This document shows, piece after piece, positions 33,625-44,941 of a stretch of 62,500 nucleotides of DNA. The DNA is from Cristatella mucedo (taxonomy: Eukaryota > Bryozoa > Phylactolaemata > Cristatellidae): the NCBI GenBank assembly GCA_009760855.2, contig WPIO01000096.1, forward strand, positions 1 to 62,500, written 5' to 3'. The position numbers were made by a program, and so were the translations under genes. The notes beneath the pieces are model-generated. The model was not told where the DNA came from. It did no database searches and saw only the letters and a list, made by a program, of their open reading frames with translations. Positions within the stretch are counted from its first letter, which is position 1; each line of letters starts with the position of its first letter.

Positions 33625-35992
33625 TTTCATTAGCCACGTCTTAAACAGCTTTTCCGTATTGTCATGCGTTGCTATCCGTTATATAGGAACAATTTTAACG
33701 GCCTTGGACGGCATTAGAGCTGTCGTCGACTGCTTTGGCACAGAATGGTGAAACTAGAGTAACTATTACCCTCGTCGCCTTACTATTGGCTGAAATTTCT
33801 TCGTTTAATACGAAGTTTATCATCTCCTTTATCTTCTCAGGACTCTCTTCCTTCTTTGCTTCCTTTGCTTTGCTTTCTTTACGTCATCTTCTCGGCACTA
33901 TCATTTGCACTCTCTTCACTTTTTGTCCACGGCCGGAAAAACTTGGGTTTGAAAAACTGCAAGCACAAACGTGAGAACTAACCTGATACTTCACCTGCCG
34001 ATTAGATCAAACGAGTGAGATATCAGATGCTAGAAGGGTTGTTTGCTATACTCACTGTGACGTTCCCTGAGATAACTAGCTTTGGAGTATTGGCCGATGG
34101 CTCCTAAACTACGTTTCTGCTAACAACTTGAATAGGAAAATTGGCTCAGAAACAGATCATATCTCAAAATTCCGTTAGTTGAGACACTCGCAAGTCATAG
34201 TAATACCGTATCTACAGAGAATTGCAAACAAGAAGCTAAAAAATATGTACTCGTTTTTGTACGTATTTTAACACTAATAATAACAATAGCAACACTGGAC
34301 TGTGAACTTCCATCGATGAATGAGAGTAGAAATAAAATACTGCACGTTAATTTACACGTCTATTAAGTTTGGGTTCCCCGAGTATTTCGTTTTGGAGTGG
34401 CCTTGTTTATTTGCTGACATGCAATTCCAAAGCCGTCAGGCGTTAACTAAAATGTTAACTCCGGCCTTACGTGATTCATGAACGCTGCACTTCGATTAGC
34501 TGGTGCCGTGGCTCGCATCGAGCAGCAGGAATTCTGAGCTCTGATTTGCTTGCAAAAGTTAGCTGTATCGGGCCCCAGCCTAGTACCGGCAGATGACGAC
34601 TGTTACGTGGTAGTACTGTCATCGGCAGGTGGATACACTCTCAGACCATGGTAGTAGCTACGTTTTTTGTAGTATACATAGCTGTATTATTTTTTTCAAG
34701 CATTTTTTGAGTTAACAACATGCAAAACAGTAACAACTTGGAGTACTCGTACGAAATTTACTCAGCAATGTATAATTCTTAACTAAAGACACTAACTTTA
34801 AGTCAGACCATAACTTGCACAGGAACTTTAGTCGCCTGCTAGCAATTACCTCTGAGCTTCGAGTGCCTGGCCTCTTATCTCGCTCCTACTAGCAGGAATG
34901 CTTGGGCTGTGATCCGCTACTCAAAGTGGAGGATTACCATCCTGGCACGTGACATACTTTCCAGCTCCAATCAATAAGTCAAACAGTCGTGGTCAGCTAC
35001 GCATACTTCTTAACTCAAGTCAACGCTAACTCGAACAAGAACTAAGCGGTTCAGTAACGTTGTACTCCGATTCGCTAGCACCTTAACTCACAATTAGCAG
35101 CACGAACGTTGAGCTCTGATTTGCTCGCAGAGGTCGGCGGCCCACCATCTTGCAGCGTGACTGAAATCCTTGGTTTATTAGTAAACTGATGATTTAAATG
35201 ACAATTTAAATGACATTCCTAAAGCGATATTTTCGCATCGAGTTGTGCTCACTTTTTTAGCATATGTCACCTAGCCTGGGTTAATCCAAAAACTTGAGAA
35301 AGACTGACTTTTCCGAAAGAGTGATTTAATTGACTGCTGAGAAAAGTTCAACTTGTTCGCTCGAATTTACGTAAGACAGAAAAACTGATTATTGGCATAT
35401 AACGCTTACTTCGGAACTTTAGGAAGTATTGAGAGCAAAGAAACCGGCATTGGCGTAAGACAGGCCCCTTGATCTGATACGAAGAGGCTATCTTTTGAAC
35501 GGTCAACATTCGGCATGACCTTAGTTTTGTATTGCCTGCTTAGAGACGAGTACTTGGCAGTAATTTTTGAGGTAGAGGAAACGAAAACAAGTTTCCACGA
35601 GTATGTATTCTCCCCTAAGGTGCGCTCAGCACAAACGCAGCTGCTATATCCATTTAGTTACCTACGGCATACCTGGAAATTGTTTTAGCTCGGTTCGGCA
35701 CTCTATACCCAACTGGTAACATCACTCTTACATCTAACTCTCCTTCGCACCACTCTATCTGACCTTAAGTACATATAAATGTAAAATAGACCCAGTAGTA
35801 GAGATACATCAAACGAGGCGAGGCAGAGGCAGAGACAAAGACAGAGACTAAATGTACGGACATTTCTACCCTGCCGAACATCACCCACAGACTTTTGCCC
35901 CCTGGGGTGGCACATTTCCTCCGGGGTATTCAGTTTAGGGTTTAAGGTTTTAGGATTTAGTGTTTTACGTTTTAGGGCTTAGGGTTTAGCAT
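33625..35992 (+). repeat. Repeat family E, copy 2
   Basis: Co-linear partner of 5225-7550 in the same orientation, 28.4 kb downstream. It differs by many substitutions and small indels, including an extra ATGTTAACTCCG-like insertion near 34450. It carries no long ORF. Like copy 1 it stops in a TTTAGGG-like tract. Confidence 0.75.
35928..35992 (+). repeat. Degenerate TTTAGGG-like array at the end of E copy 2
   Basis: Units such as GTTTAGGGTTTAAGG, TTTTAGGATTTAG, GTTTTAGGGCTTAGGG and TTTAGC. It is shorter than the array in copy 1 but at the same position relative to the repeat body. Confidence 0.8.
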
Positions 35993-36139
35993 AGCAGACG
36001 ACTGTAGGGCATTGGACCAGAATGGCAGTGCCACTGCAATGTAGGTGAAATCTTTGAAGTCCAATTGTCGCTTAGTGTGCTGTCATATGCAATCAAAAAA
36101 AGAGAATTTTGAACATGATTGTATTCGCTGTGTGGTGGA

Positions 36140-36735
36140 ATACAGTAGATTGAGGTTGGTTGCGGTGGATTGTGGTATTGGCCTGTCTCCGAAATCTAAT
36201 TGCAGTGGACATCGTGAGAAGGTGTGAGCGGAATTTCGCACAATTTTCTGGGTACATTGTATGAGCAGTATAGTTTCATAGCTCAAACTTTTTGGAACTT
36301 GGTGCGGCTGAGTTTTGGTGGATTTGACCGGAACTTGAATGGATTTCGGGTGATAATAATAATAATAATAATGCACTTGATAAAGCAACCTCAGAAAACT
36401 CAATCTTCTTCAAGCAGCTTTACATTTGCTGCAAAAGCATGTGCGATTGAATGGTGAATAATATATTGCTTCCTAAACATGCATAACATGGTTAGGGGTG
36501 ACAAGCACAGGGTCGGATTGTGGTGGATTGCTGTGGATTGCAGTGGATGGTGGTACAGACGTCTGAGGTCAAATCTCATTTGCATAAGTTCGCGTGTGAG
36601 CAGCGACATGAAATTTGGTGAACAGATACATTCGAACTGGCACTACAATATCAGCACAAAATCTGAGCTCGGAAACGCTTACGTCTGGTCGTTGGTAGCC
36701 TAATTTGAGTGGATTGTGGTGGATTGCAGTAATTC
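36140..36735 (+). repeat. Clusters of degenerate GTGGATTG repeats
   Basis: Three clusters (about 36145-36180, 36513-36552 and 36706-36735) consist of units such as GGATTGTGGT, GGATTGCTGT and GGATTGCAGT. A family A LINE end (36353-36512) splits the first two clusters, so they may once have been one longer array. Confidence 0.65.
36353..36512 (-). mobile_element. LINE family A 3'-end copy inserted in GGATTG repeats
   Basis: (AAT)n at 36354-36371, then GCACTTGATAAAGCAACCTC, CAGCTTTACATTTGCTGCAA, a 3' UTR to GGTTAGGGGTGACAAGCACA, then an abrupt return to the GGATTGTGG repeat. The sharp boundary fits a 5'-truncated insertion. Confidence 0.85.
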
Positions 36736-36997
36736 GTCGAACCACTCTATTCCTGCCAGCTACCCTACCTTTGTTAGCTACTGCGTTTGCAGCTGCTTCT
36801 CACCTTCAACAGTAGCACCTCCACCTGCAGCACTGACGGCTCCATTTCCAGTAGCTCCTCCACCTGCAGCACTGACGGCTCCATTTCCAGTAGCTCCTCC
36901 ACCTGCAGCACTGACGGCTCCATTTCCAGTAGCTCCTCCACCTGCAGCACTGACGGCTCTATCTTTCTCGGCTCTATCGCCGGTTTGGTTCGTTTAG
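36716..36997 (+). other. Open frame over a 39 bp minisatellite (Pro/Ala-rich), doubtful gene
   Basis: The 93-codon frame contains four 13-residue units of the type VAPPPAALTAPFP. The frame stays open only because the 39-base unit is a multiple of three. Two other frames (Cys-Ser-Thr-Asp-Gly-Ser type forward, Glu-Met-Glu-Pro-Ser type reverse) are equally open. No signal peptide or domain lies outside the repeats. A secreted or structural repeat protein exon is possible but unproven. Confidence 0.25.
36812..36967. repeat. 39 bp tandem repeat, four units
   Basis: Units start at 36812, 36851, 36890 and 36929 with the core CCTCCACCTGCAGCACTGAC and GGCTCCATTTCCA. Units two and three are identical. 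Unit four decays after CACTGACGGCTC. Confidence 0.97.
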
Positions 36998-37074
36998 GTG
37001 GCATATCGCTTCAATGATCCCGAATGCAGTGTTATTTACGGCATATCTAGGGTAGTAACATTACCACCATCATT

Positions 37075-38590
37075 GATGCATGATATGTATAGCACACTCA
37101 GAGGAGGGCAGTGTCGTGGAGTGGTATCACCTTAATCCCCACGGAAATTGCTCTGACAAATCATTATTTCCGAATTGTGCTACTAGCTGCTTAGCTTTAG
37201 TCATTTCCATGACATTTGACAGAAGGAAGAGAGCTGAATGGGTGATAGTTTACGTGGAATTCTAAGTATCTGTCATAATTTTTAAGTTTAGGCCAGGCGA
37301 TCCCTGATTTGAAGGAGCTACCACGTGAGGCACTACACATTTTTAGCTGGCTGGATTAAGCTTTTCTGCTTTCTAAGATTACTGGGAGAATTGCAGAGGG
37401 ACTTCATGTGTTAATCTCTTGGGTTTGGGCTTGACTGCCACGGCTCCAGTTTTCGATCGAAATGGAAAGCCCAGGATTTTCGAAGCTTCGTGATTTAAAC
37501 TAGGTGAAGATTGGGGATTGCCTACCTCATGATCAGATTATGGTTACTTCAAGTAGCTTTCCAGTCGGAGATTGTTTCGACACATTTTTGAAGATTCTGT
37601 GTAATTGAGAGCAAAATCAACGAATACGATTACGGACAGATTCGACGATAAAAGTGCTCGTCAAGGTCAATCCTGAGCTGTATAACCACTGCATCAATAA
37701 AGGCACCGAGTATTTCGGCCGAGTTTGGATGCAGAGCCAGATGGACAAGCTCGTAGTCTGAATAGGAAAATATTTCTGATGAGATACTTTCTACGTTGGC
37801 TATTGACCACACTCACCGTTACGCTGCACGTACAACGAGACTGAAACAGTAAAAGAGACTGAGCAATGATCCGAAATGGTCATGTGCTCACAAACAGGTG
37901 ATTGAGGGAAAACTCCTTGGTGTTAAATCATGCCCGGACATGGCCACCTATACTAATTGTATGATAATTGTGATGGAATGAAGCTAGGTTATCTAGAGAA
38001 ACTCAAGAAATTAGAGAATCTAGCTGTCGCTCAGGTGTCAACGTGAACTTTGAAGTTTCTTTTGTTTAATAAAGGCCCGTCTCTCCCAAAATTATTTTAG
38101 TAAAGACCTCGGAAAGTTCATTCATGTACAAGATTAGGCAGCCAGGAGGAGGTTAGTATATCACAATTACAAGAGACGTGATCTTCAATTGGAACCCGAT
38201 AGCGATTGTTCCATACACTAGTGGGTACAAAAACCTGCTGGCAACATAGCCTTATGATCAATAAAAAGTGACTGCAACCAGCCGTCTATCTTGTCAGAAC
38301 TAACGGACCAAAATAACTACAGTGAGGATGGGTTGTTCTCAGATGCACAGCCACCAGAGCTTGGCGTAATCCATTAATCTATTAGAAAAAATTATCTAGA
38401 CTATCCTGGACCACGTTGGTCACCGAAAAGGGAACCACTGGCTATTAGTCAGTAAACAAGGTAAACGGCACAGGCTGCCCGATGTCGGCTGCCTAGAAGT
38501 AGCAAAGCTGCAGGGGAGTACGTTTACCAATTGCCAGCCAACTGTGACGGCTGACCCATATAGACGATTCCTTAACTGGTCTTTTAATAG
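37075..38590 (-). mobile_element. LINE family B, copy 1
   Basis: Shares blocks with the B copies at 40305-42440 and 57838-60250. These include GTGGTATCACCTTAATCCCC (37119; AGTGGTATCGCCTTAATCTC at 40884), GAGCAATGATCCGAAATGGT (37861) and AGATGCACAGCCACCAGAGC (38342; AGATGCACAGCCAATAGATC at 59943). On the minus strand 37861-37882 reads TISDHCSV, the SDH motif that closes an endonuclease/exonuclease/phosphatase domain. The GDFN motif has decayed to GNFK near 38040. The RT half is heavily shortened. Inactive. Confidence 0.7.
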
Positions 38591-38621
38591 TCTCACACAA
38601 ATAATGAATTAACTGACGCAG

Positions 38622-38760
38622 ATTAATAATAATAATAATATTGCACTTGATAAAGCGCCCTCAGAGAACTTAATCTCTTTCTAGGCGCTTTACATTTGCT
38701 GCAAAGTGATACGCAGTAGAATAGTAAGTAAAATCATGCTTGAAAAGTAATAGGCATGCT
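38622..38760 (-). mobile_element. LINE family A 3'-end copy
   Basis: AATAATAATAAT at 38624, then TGCACTTGATAAAGCGCCCT, CTAGGCGCTTTACATTTGCT and AAGTAAAATCATGCTTGAAA. Only about 120 bases of the element are present. It is nearly identical to the copy at 16-150 in this part. Confidence 0.9.
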
Positions 38761-38867
38761 AGATGGCACATAGCAGGGGCAGTGGGTGCTGCACCAACAA
38801 ATTCGGCCGGCCAATGTGCAGTATGGGCTAATATACAGGCTCATACGTCAGGGGGACCCTGATTTAT

Positions 38868-39000
38868 AATATGTGTGTGTGTGTGGGGGGGTGTGCGTGT
38901 GCGTGTGTGTATGCGTGTGTGGGAGTGTGTACTTGTGTGTGTGTATGAGCGTGCGTGCGTGCTTGTGTGCTTGGGTGTGTCCGTGTGTGGGTGTGTGTGA
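38868..39000. repeat. (GT)n-rich microsatellite
   Basis: TGTGTGTG with GTGC and GTGG interruptions. Open frames across it (poly-Cys-Val forward, poly-His-Thr reverse) are artefacts of the dinucleotide repeat. Confidence 0.97.
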
Positions 39001-40304
39001 GTCAGCAGCACAGCACCAGCCTGGCTCAATAGCTATAGCATCCTGCTCCCTGCAGGAGCAGCTGATTGATGTCGGCTGGCCTGTCAACCCTATTGTCACG
39101 GCAAGTTTTTCACGGGTAAGGAGACACAGGTGGCTGAAGGTTTCGCTGCAGGGAGTATAAAATTTACAAGATGAACGACTAATAAATTAAGCAGTTTTTA
39201 GTTATATGTGTCTATTACCTATCAACTGACGGCTCAGCAGCACTTCCGGTCAGTCAAGCTGCCCTGGCCACTTTCCAGCTCACCAACCCAGCTGGTCAAA
39301 AAGGAAGACGGACGGAGGGGCACCAGAGTGGTCTACGGGATATACCACTACGGATTTCATCGTAAAGATACCTAGCACGGAGTGTTAACGCTGATGAAAT
39401 GCCATTACTGTCCTTAAACTAACCCTCTAGAGTCTCCAGTCCCGTTAGGTCTTGGAATTTCAACGCTCAATTTCAGCCGTAACAGTGCGTTTATGACCTA
39501 ATAATGTGAATTCCTAAATTGCCTCCACCTTTAACCGTTATTTTGACATTCGCCGTGGCGGAAATGTCGTAGTAGTACTGTAAATATTAAGTCAAGCTCT
39601 TCATGCATGAGGGCAGTGACTATACTGGCCTAACGAACTGATTCGCTCATTAACACGCCTAGCTGATCGGAGCTGTAGATAGCACCCTCAACTAAATACG
39701 GTCAATCCTGGGCGTGCGTAAATTGAAGATACGAGTGAACTTAGCCACGTCAAACATAAGTTCGAAATAAAGATTCAACTAGAAAAATTTTATAAATCCA
39801 CGCAATTGCAGAGAAGCTTTGACAAGCAGGGAGTGAACGGTGTCTGAATGCTTTACATCGTGTGTACTGAGGGTTCCCTTGTAAGAGCAACTCACTAGAG
39901 GCAAGACGAGGTCTGAGTAGGCTGGTGTGTTTTCGCATATCGTGTTGTGGTTGCATGGTTCGCTACTATATTATTTGACCTATTCGTATTAACTTGAGTA
40001 TTCGAATGCAGGCTTATCTTGAGATTGCTTAGAAACGCCAATGCAAGACCTCTGCTATTGGTTGAGAAGAAAAGCCAATGAGAGCCATCTTTCATGAAGT
40101 GAAAATATAAGTATCATTTGGAAAGGGAAACCTGGCATGGCGCTGACCGACACCTCCCAACAAATGCACGATCCACTTCCACCATCTTCGTTGATCTGCA
40201 GAATGAATAGAAAATTGCGGATGCTGTTAAACCAGCTGCTTTCATCAAATCGAAAAAAATTTCAGCAAAGAGAATGGGCCAGACTGGTGGATCCTTGATC
40301 AGAA
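39001..40304. other. Unassigned non-coding stretch
   Basis: No gene or shared repeat recognised. Confidence 0.4.
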
Positions 40305-40439
40305 AGGCACAGGCAGCTACCTAAAAAGGTAGACCTGTCTGCATGCCACAATTAATCGAAGGAGAGCCTGCGTCTTTTAAAGCGATCATGCAATCAATTT
40401 GTTGAACTTTGCAAGAAATGGTAGCAACTGCAAGTTGTC

Positions 40440-40679
40440 CTACATGAAGATTTCGCACTTCCAGTTGCATTGGAACCTCTTTGAAGCTTTAAACTTGACA
40501 TATTGCTGAGAATCATCAGCAAATAAGTGGTAGTGGATTTCATGGGCTTGAGTAACTTCCCTAAGAAGCTCAGTTTTAATTATGAGCAGTGCACGCCCTA
40601 AGATCGTTCTTTTTTGGATGCCACGTGTGACTGGTCTTCGTGGATGGGAGCGGCTGGCAACATGACACTGATTGAACAC
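40440..40679 (-). pseudogene. Reverse-transcriptase palm remnant, motif FADD (LINE B)
   Basis: The 79-codon frame contains an RT motif B-like block (QKRTILGRALLIIKTELL, counterpart of QGSILGPLLFTIY). It then has HEIHYHLFADDSQQYVKFKA, motif C with both aspartates retained and Phe in place of Tyr, a change tolerated in some RTs. The frame ends soon after. The companion copy at 58080-58110 reads FYAGD, so its catalytic pair is lost. Only part of the palm is open here. Confidence 0.8.
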
Positions 40680-41856
40680 GATCTTACCAGTACCATCGAT
40701 TTTAATTGTGTCGGTTTCTCCTGTACTAGAAAAAACTAATATCCTAGTTCGATCGAGCAGGATATAGTGATCTATAAGTGTTGGAGACTGCTCAAATGTA
40801 CAGCAGTGCTAGGTCAGCGACATTAAAGTCATCATGACTGCAAAGAACGTCATTGCATACAAAGTGGAGAGCAGTTTTAATGAAGTGGTATCGCCTTAAT
40901 CTCGACTGATAACTTTCTAGAAATTCCATATGTTTACTTTGTACCATCAACCGCTTGGTTACAGCCATTTCAACAATCTTTAAAGTAAAGTGAAAAATGA
41001 AACTGGGAGTTAGTTTGCAATGACTTCTGAATGTAATTTTGAGTGTACGGTATCGGTCAATTGATGGCTAAGTTCAAGTGCCCGGGTCAACATTGGAATC
41101 CAAAAAGGCAGTAATAATTTTAGGTAAACCAACATTAAGTCTGTCTGTCCCAGATAACTACAGTTGGAATAAGTAAGGAGCTTCAACATACCTATGTGTT
41201 TTACTAGATTTAAACTAAGTAGCCACTAAGCATGGACAAGCCTATAAAAATATCTTCCTTAAAATGAAGTTAAGCGTTTTTGTGACCCGGCAATTGCTTT
41301 TGCCGATAGCTGCTTCACATGTTTAAGAATATGTGAAAATAATTTAATAAAGAAGACTGAAAAAAGTTGACTGCGCCTGTATTATCTGGAAAATGTTACA
41401 TATCGGAGACCAAAAAGCAACCGTAAATCATGGCACAAATCGGTTTCGGTATGACTGGCAGAACTTCATCTACCCTGGTAAAAACGAAGGATAGATTTGA
41501 CTAAGCTATCGATAAAGACACAAAAGGTAGCATTCGAAATTGGGTAGACAATTATCACATTGAGACTACATACAGCTGCGTTCAAATCTGAGCTTAGCAC
41601 AACGTATTTTGATGTAGTTTATTTGTAAATTAGTTGGAATCTTCACGAATCGGTTCACTGAAGAATGCATATTTGGATGCAGGCGACTGCACCAGTCACT
41701 GCAATGATGCTGTCGGCCAAGTCTATGTGCAGAGTATGAAAACTAGCCTCACAGACTGATTTGAAATGTATTCCTCAGGCAAAGTGGCAATCTCAAAGTT
41801 ACCTTTCCAATACAACGACACAGGAGCAGTACAAGAGACTTAGCAATGATCCCAGA

Positions 41857-42050
41857 TGGTGAGCCGTGATGGCACACTAGGTAAGGTGGTTGCTTTCACG
41901 ACCTCGGTCCTGAGGTCGTGGGTTCGATTCCTGTGGTGGGCGATCCTTTATCGCCAATGCAAGCGGTGGTGATAGCCGTAAAGGCTCTTCTGTCGCTATA
42001 CGAAGAGGCTTTTTAATCAGCTAGAATTTATTTATTTATTTATTACATGG
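41857..42050 (+). mobile_element. tRNA-derived SINE, copy 4, inserted in LINE B
   Basis: Starts GTGAGCCGTGATGGCACACT, has A box GGTAAGGTGG and B box GGGTTCGATTCC, body GCAAGCGGTGGTGATAGCCG, and ends AATCAGCTAGAATTTATTTA with a (TTTA)n tail. The LINE sequence resumes with GTAAGGACCGT. The paralogous empty site is at about 59478-59495. This is the clearest full-length copy: about 160 bp plus tail. Confidence 0.95.
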
Positions 42051-42440
42051 TAAGGACCGTAAAACAAGCTTAGTGGGGAGGACATCCTACGCGATAACGG
42101 GATCCAGAAGACGGCTCGCATATGAGCACCATAAATGAGGTGATGAACCAAATCAAAGTTGTGCACCCATCAAGAGATAAGCAGACGGAGCTGGTGCAAG
42201 AGTTGTAAACGCAGCCGTTGAAGTCTCCTCCAATCAGTTACTGAGTGTCACGCACGAATAATTTTGTGAGAACTTTGAAAAATTTTCCACAAACATGATT
42301 AGACACTCAGAACAAGGTCATTAGTTCAAAACTGGGAGCATGGAGACCTGAGAGCAACCGATTGCATCCGTCATATAGCCGAATGATATGGCGAAAATTA
42401 CAACTAAATTTTGTAATCTAACAGCCAATAAGCAGGCCTT

Positions 42441-44941
42441 AACATCAGCTGATGATACGACGAGAAATGTGCAATACCTTATGCATGGTAAATTACAGTA
42501 AACTGCCATGCTGCTTTTTAACATTTGCCCTATCTATTGCCTGGCCTCAACCCATTCCTGCCGAGGTCAAAGTTTGCAGCTGTTGGAGAAAAATACATAT
42601 ACAAGTAATGATCAAAAGGTATTTCAAAATTATTACCTACTCTCCTATTGCATGAACGTGATCTAATTTAACAGAATTTCTTCGTCTGCCCCTGAGAACG
42701 TGTGGATATGCTGGCTGGATCTTTAATTTATTTGGATGAAAACTATACAGCTCCTCTATTAGGAATCGCGGGTAGATTATATGTATGCACACCCGTCGCT
42801 CATTCAAAGGCTAGAGCAGTATGACTTCCGGTGAGTCACGCTCACTGGAGCAGCTTTCAGCATGCACCAGTTAGGCTTATTATCCATGCTGAAGTATTGA
42901 AGTGTCGGAAGAACAAGTCACCACGTGACTTGTTCTTCCGGTCGTCACCAAGTAACCCGTCGGGTTACTTGGTAGTGATACCTACTGCTGAGAGCGTAAG
43001 CTACTGCAATTACTATGATTCTTTAACCAACCGCTCCAAGTCATGTGTTCCCTAAAGTTTCTGGCATTGCAAAATTCCATCTAAAATTTAAGACAGCCTG
43101 TTGCCTGCATATGAAAGTTATCAAGTTTTCCCGTCTTTAACTGCGTGTTTAAAGCTCATCGTTTCGGAACCACTGTATTAGTACTGTAACAGATAAAGTG
43201 AGCTCTCAATATGCGACTTCTGTGACTGCGATCGGTTTAAGAACTTATGAATCCACTGAGAAACCTAGCTTGGGGGTAGATGGCATCCTCGGAGCATTAA
43301 GTGTCTGTCTAAAAACTAAATACAAATTCACATGCATGTGCACTTGCACATTGGTCTTTCGGTCAAGTGGTTGCCGATCAAAGTTGGTGCGTGCATGCAT
43401 CGCCCGGCCCGCCAAAGCAGCCGTAAGCCTTATGCGGACGTGGGCATGACAACAATGGGCCAGCCCAAATACTGTCCTATGTACAAGTTACCTATTCTAA
43501 GCAGGTAAAATGTAGAGTACACAAAATTCTCATCTGGGAATGTCATTTGCTAGTTGTAAACGTCTAACCCACAATGTAATCTAGAAACTTTTTAAAGACG
43601 CTCAAGGCCAACTGGTTATAGGGGTACATAGGCTATATGTCATGTAGCAAAGTTTCTCCAGACTGCTGCATAACCAAGAATTTTGAATCAAGTCGTTAAA
43701 TCCTGCAGCCATATATATAAACGATGAGGAAAACTTCAGTATTACCTTAGATGATTTTAAATAGATAGCTGTAACCTAATCGCAAACCAATGAGTATTTT
43801 TTTCAAATGGTACGTAAACGTTTAAGTTGGGTGGTTTGATTATTAATCAGTCTTTTGAAGTTACCACAGTCCAAGTAGATCAATAAATGGGGTACTCATG
43901 AGACGCTTACCAGTGCTCAAAATCAATTGTAAGGCGTATCCTTCGCTGAGTCCATTAAGCCAGGCGAAAGCAATCGCTTAGACAAAGAGATTTCTAGAGT
44001 GATCTTTAAGCGTAGGCAGCAGGCTATGCTGCATAATTCCCATCCAAAGATTTCACCACACGAAAAAGGCGAAACATAGCTGAGCCACGAGGGCAGACCA
44101 AAAAAGTAAGGATCGTGGAAGTAGCAGAGAAAGACTAGCTAATTAGTGTGAGCTGCGTGTCGGCACTCATGAGTTGAAATGTCCTCTCTGCCTACACGAC
44201 TTCTCAGAGTGAGCTCAACAGTCTTGCAGCTGCAGCACGAACGAATCTGTGTGGAGTGACATTTAAGTAAACGAAAGGAGCAGCTTATCGGCAGTCTCTC
44301 AAGGATTTGCCTGTGAAATGTGGCTGAAGCTGGTGCTTACATTCAACTAAGTGCCAATTAGTGAAACCAATGCCGGCCTCATCAGGTGAAGCATGTAATT
44401 GCTTTTCTTAAACTTCATTGATCGATCATGACCCATCGCAGCTTCTGCTCAGTTAACTCGTTGCTAAACCATTGGGATTCATAGACTTACCAGGTGCAGA
44501 TACTTAGTCAAACCAGAACTGATAGTAAGTAGTCCAGCTTAGAGGAAATCAAGCCGCTAAAGCACGTTTAGCTATTAACTTTGACAGATAGTTCTTAACT
44601 TTCTACATGAAGATATCTCGGAGGGTAGCTGTGAAAGTTGGGTTCTTAAATGAAGCCTTAAAGTCTGAGCTAGTGCTGCAGTCGGACCAAAATCAGCAGA
44701 CAAGTGGTGCGGCCTCAATTTGTGGCAGGGAACATTTTCAAACGAGTGACCAAGAAATCGCTCTGGCTGAGTACGAAACATTAAGCTGAATGGCTGCTTT
44801 TGGCCAAATGCTGTGACCACCCGAGTCATGCAGATTAGTGCTCGGATAGCTAGATAGACAAAATTTTCAATTTTGAAAGAAACATGCGTTGGATTTGATT
44901 CTAAGTAACAAATGTAAAACGAACTAACTAAACGTGAAACT
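42441..44941. other. Unassigned non-coding stretch with hairpin pair
   Basis: No long frame and no shared repeat recognised, apart from the two hairpins at 42906-42973. It is the largest block (2.5 kb) between the named repeats in this half of the window. Confidence 0.35.
42906..42973. repeat. Two adjacent perfect hairpins
   Basis: First hairpin: CGGAAGAACAAGTCAC, loop CAC, then the exact reverse complement (42906-42940, 16 bp arms). Second: ACCAAGTAACCCG, loop T, then the exact reverse complement (42947-42973, 13 bp arms). Only six bases separate them. No poly-T follows and no gene precedes, so bacterial-style terminators are not implied. Confidence 0.97.

Larger units (their letters stand above)
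40305..42440 (-). mobile_element. LINE family B, copy 2, interrupted by a SINE
   Basis: Co-linear with 57838-59870 over both the RT and endonuclease halves. Examples are GGCACAGGCAGCTA near both starts, GTGCCCGGGTCAACA versus GTACCTGGGTACAAC, and GAGGACATCC versus GAGAGACATCC. The SINE at 41857-42050 is absent from the other copy, which gives the empty site. On the minus strand 42218-42229 keeps GDFN followed by GCVYNSCTSSVCL, an endonuclease-domain signature. The tract between RT and endonuclease has many stops, so the element is dead. Confidence 0.8.

Noticed and set aside
38848-39160. Cys/Val-rich and His/Thr-rich frames as genes
   Set aside because: They translate a GT dinucleotide microsatellite.
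42906-42973. Hairpins as transcription terminators
   Set aside because: No U-run after either stem and no gene upstream; the context is eukaryotic.
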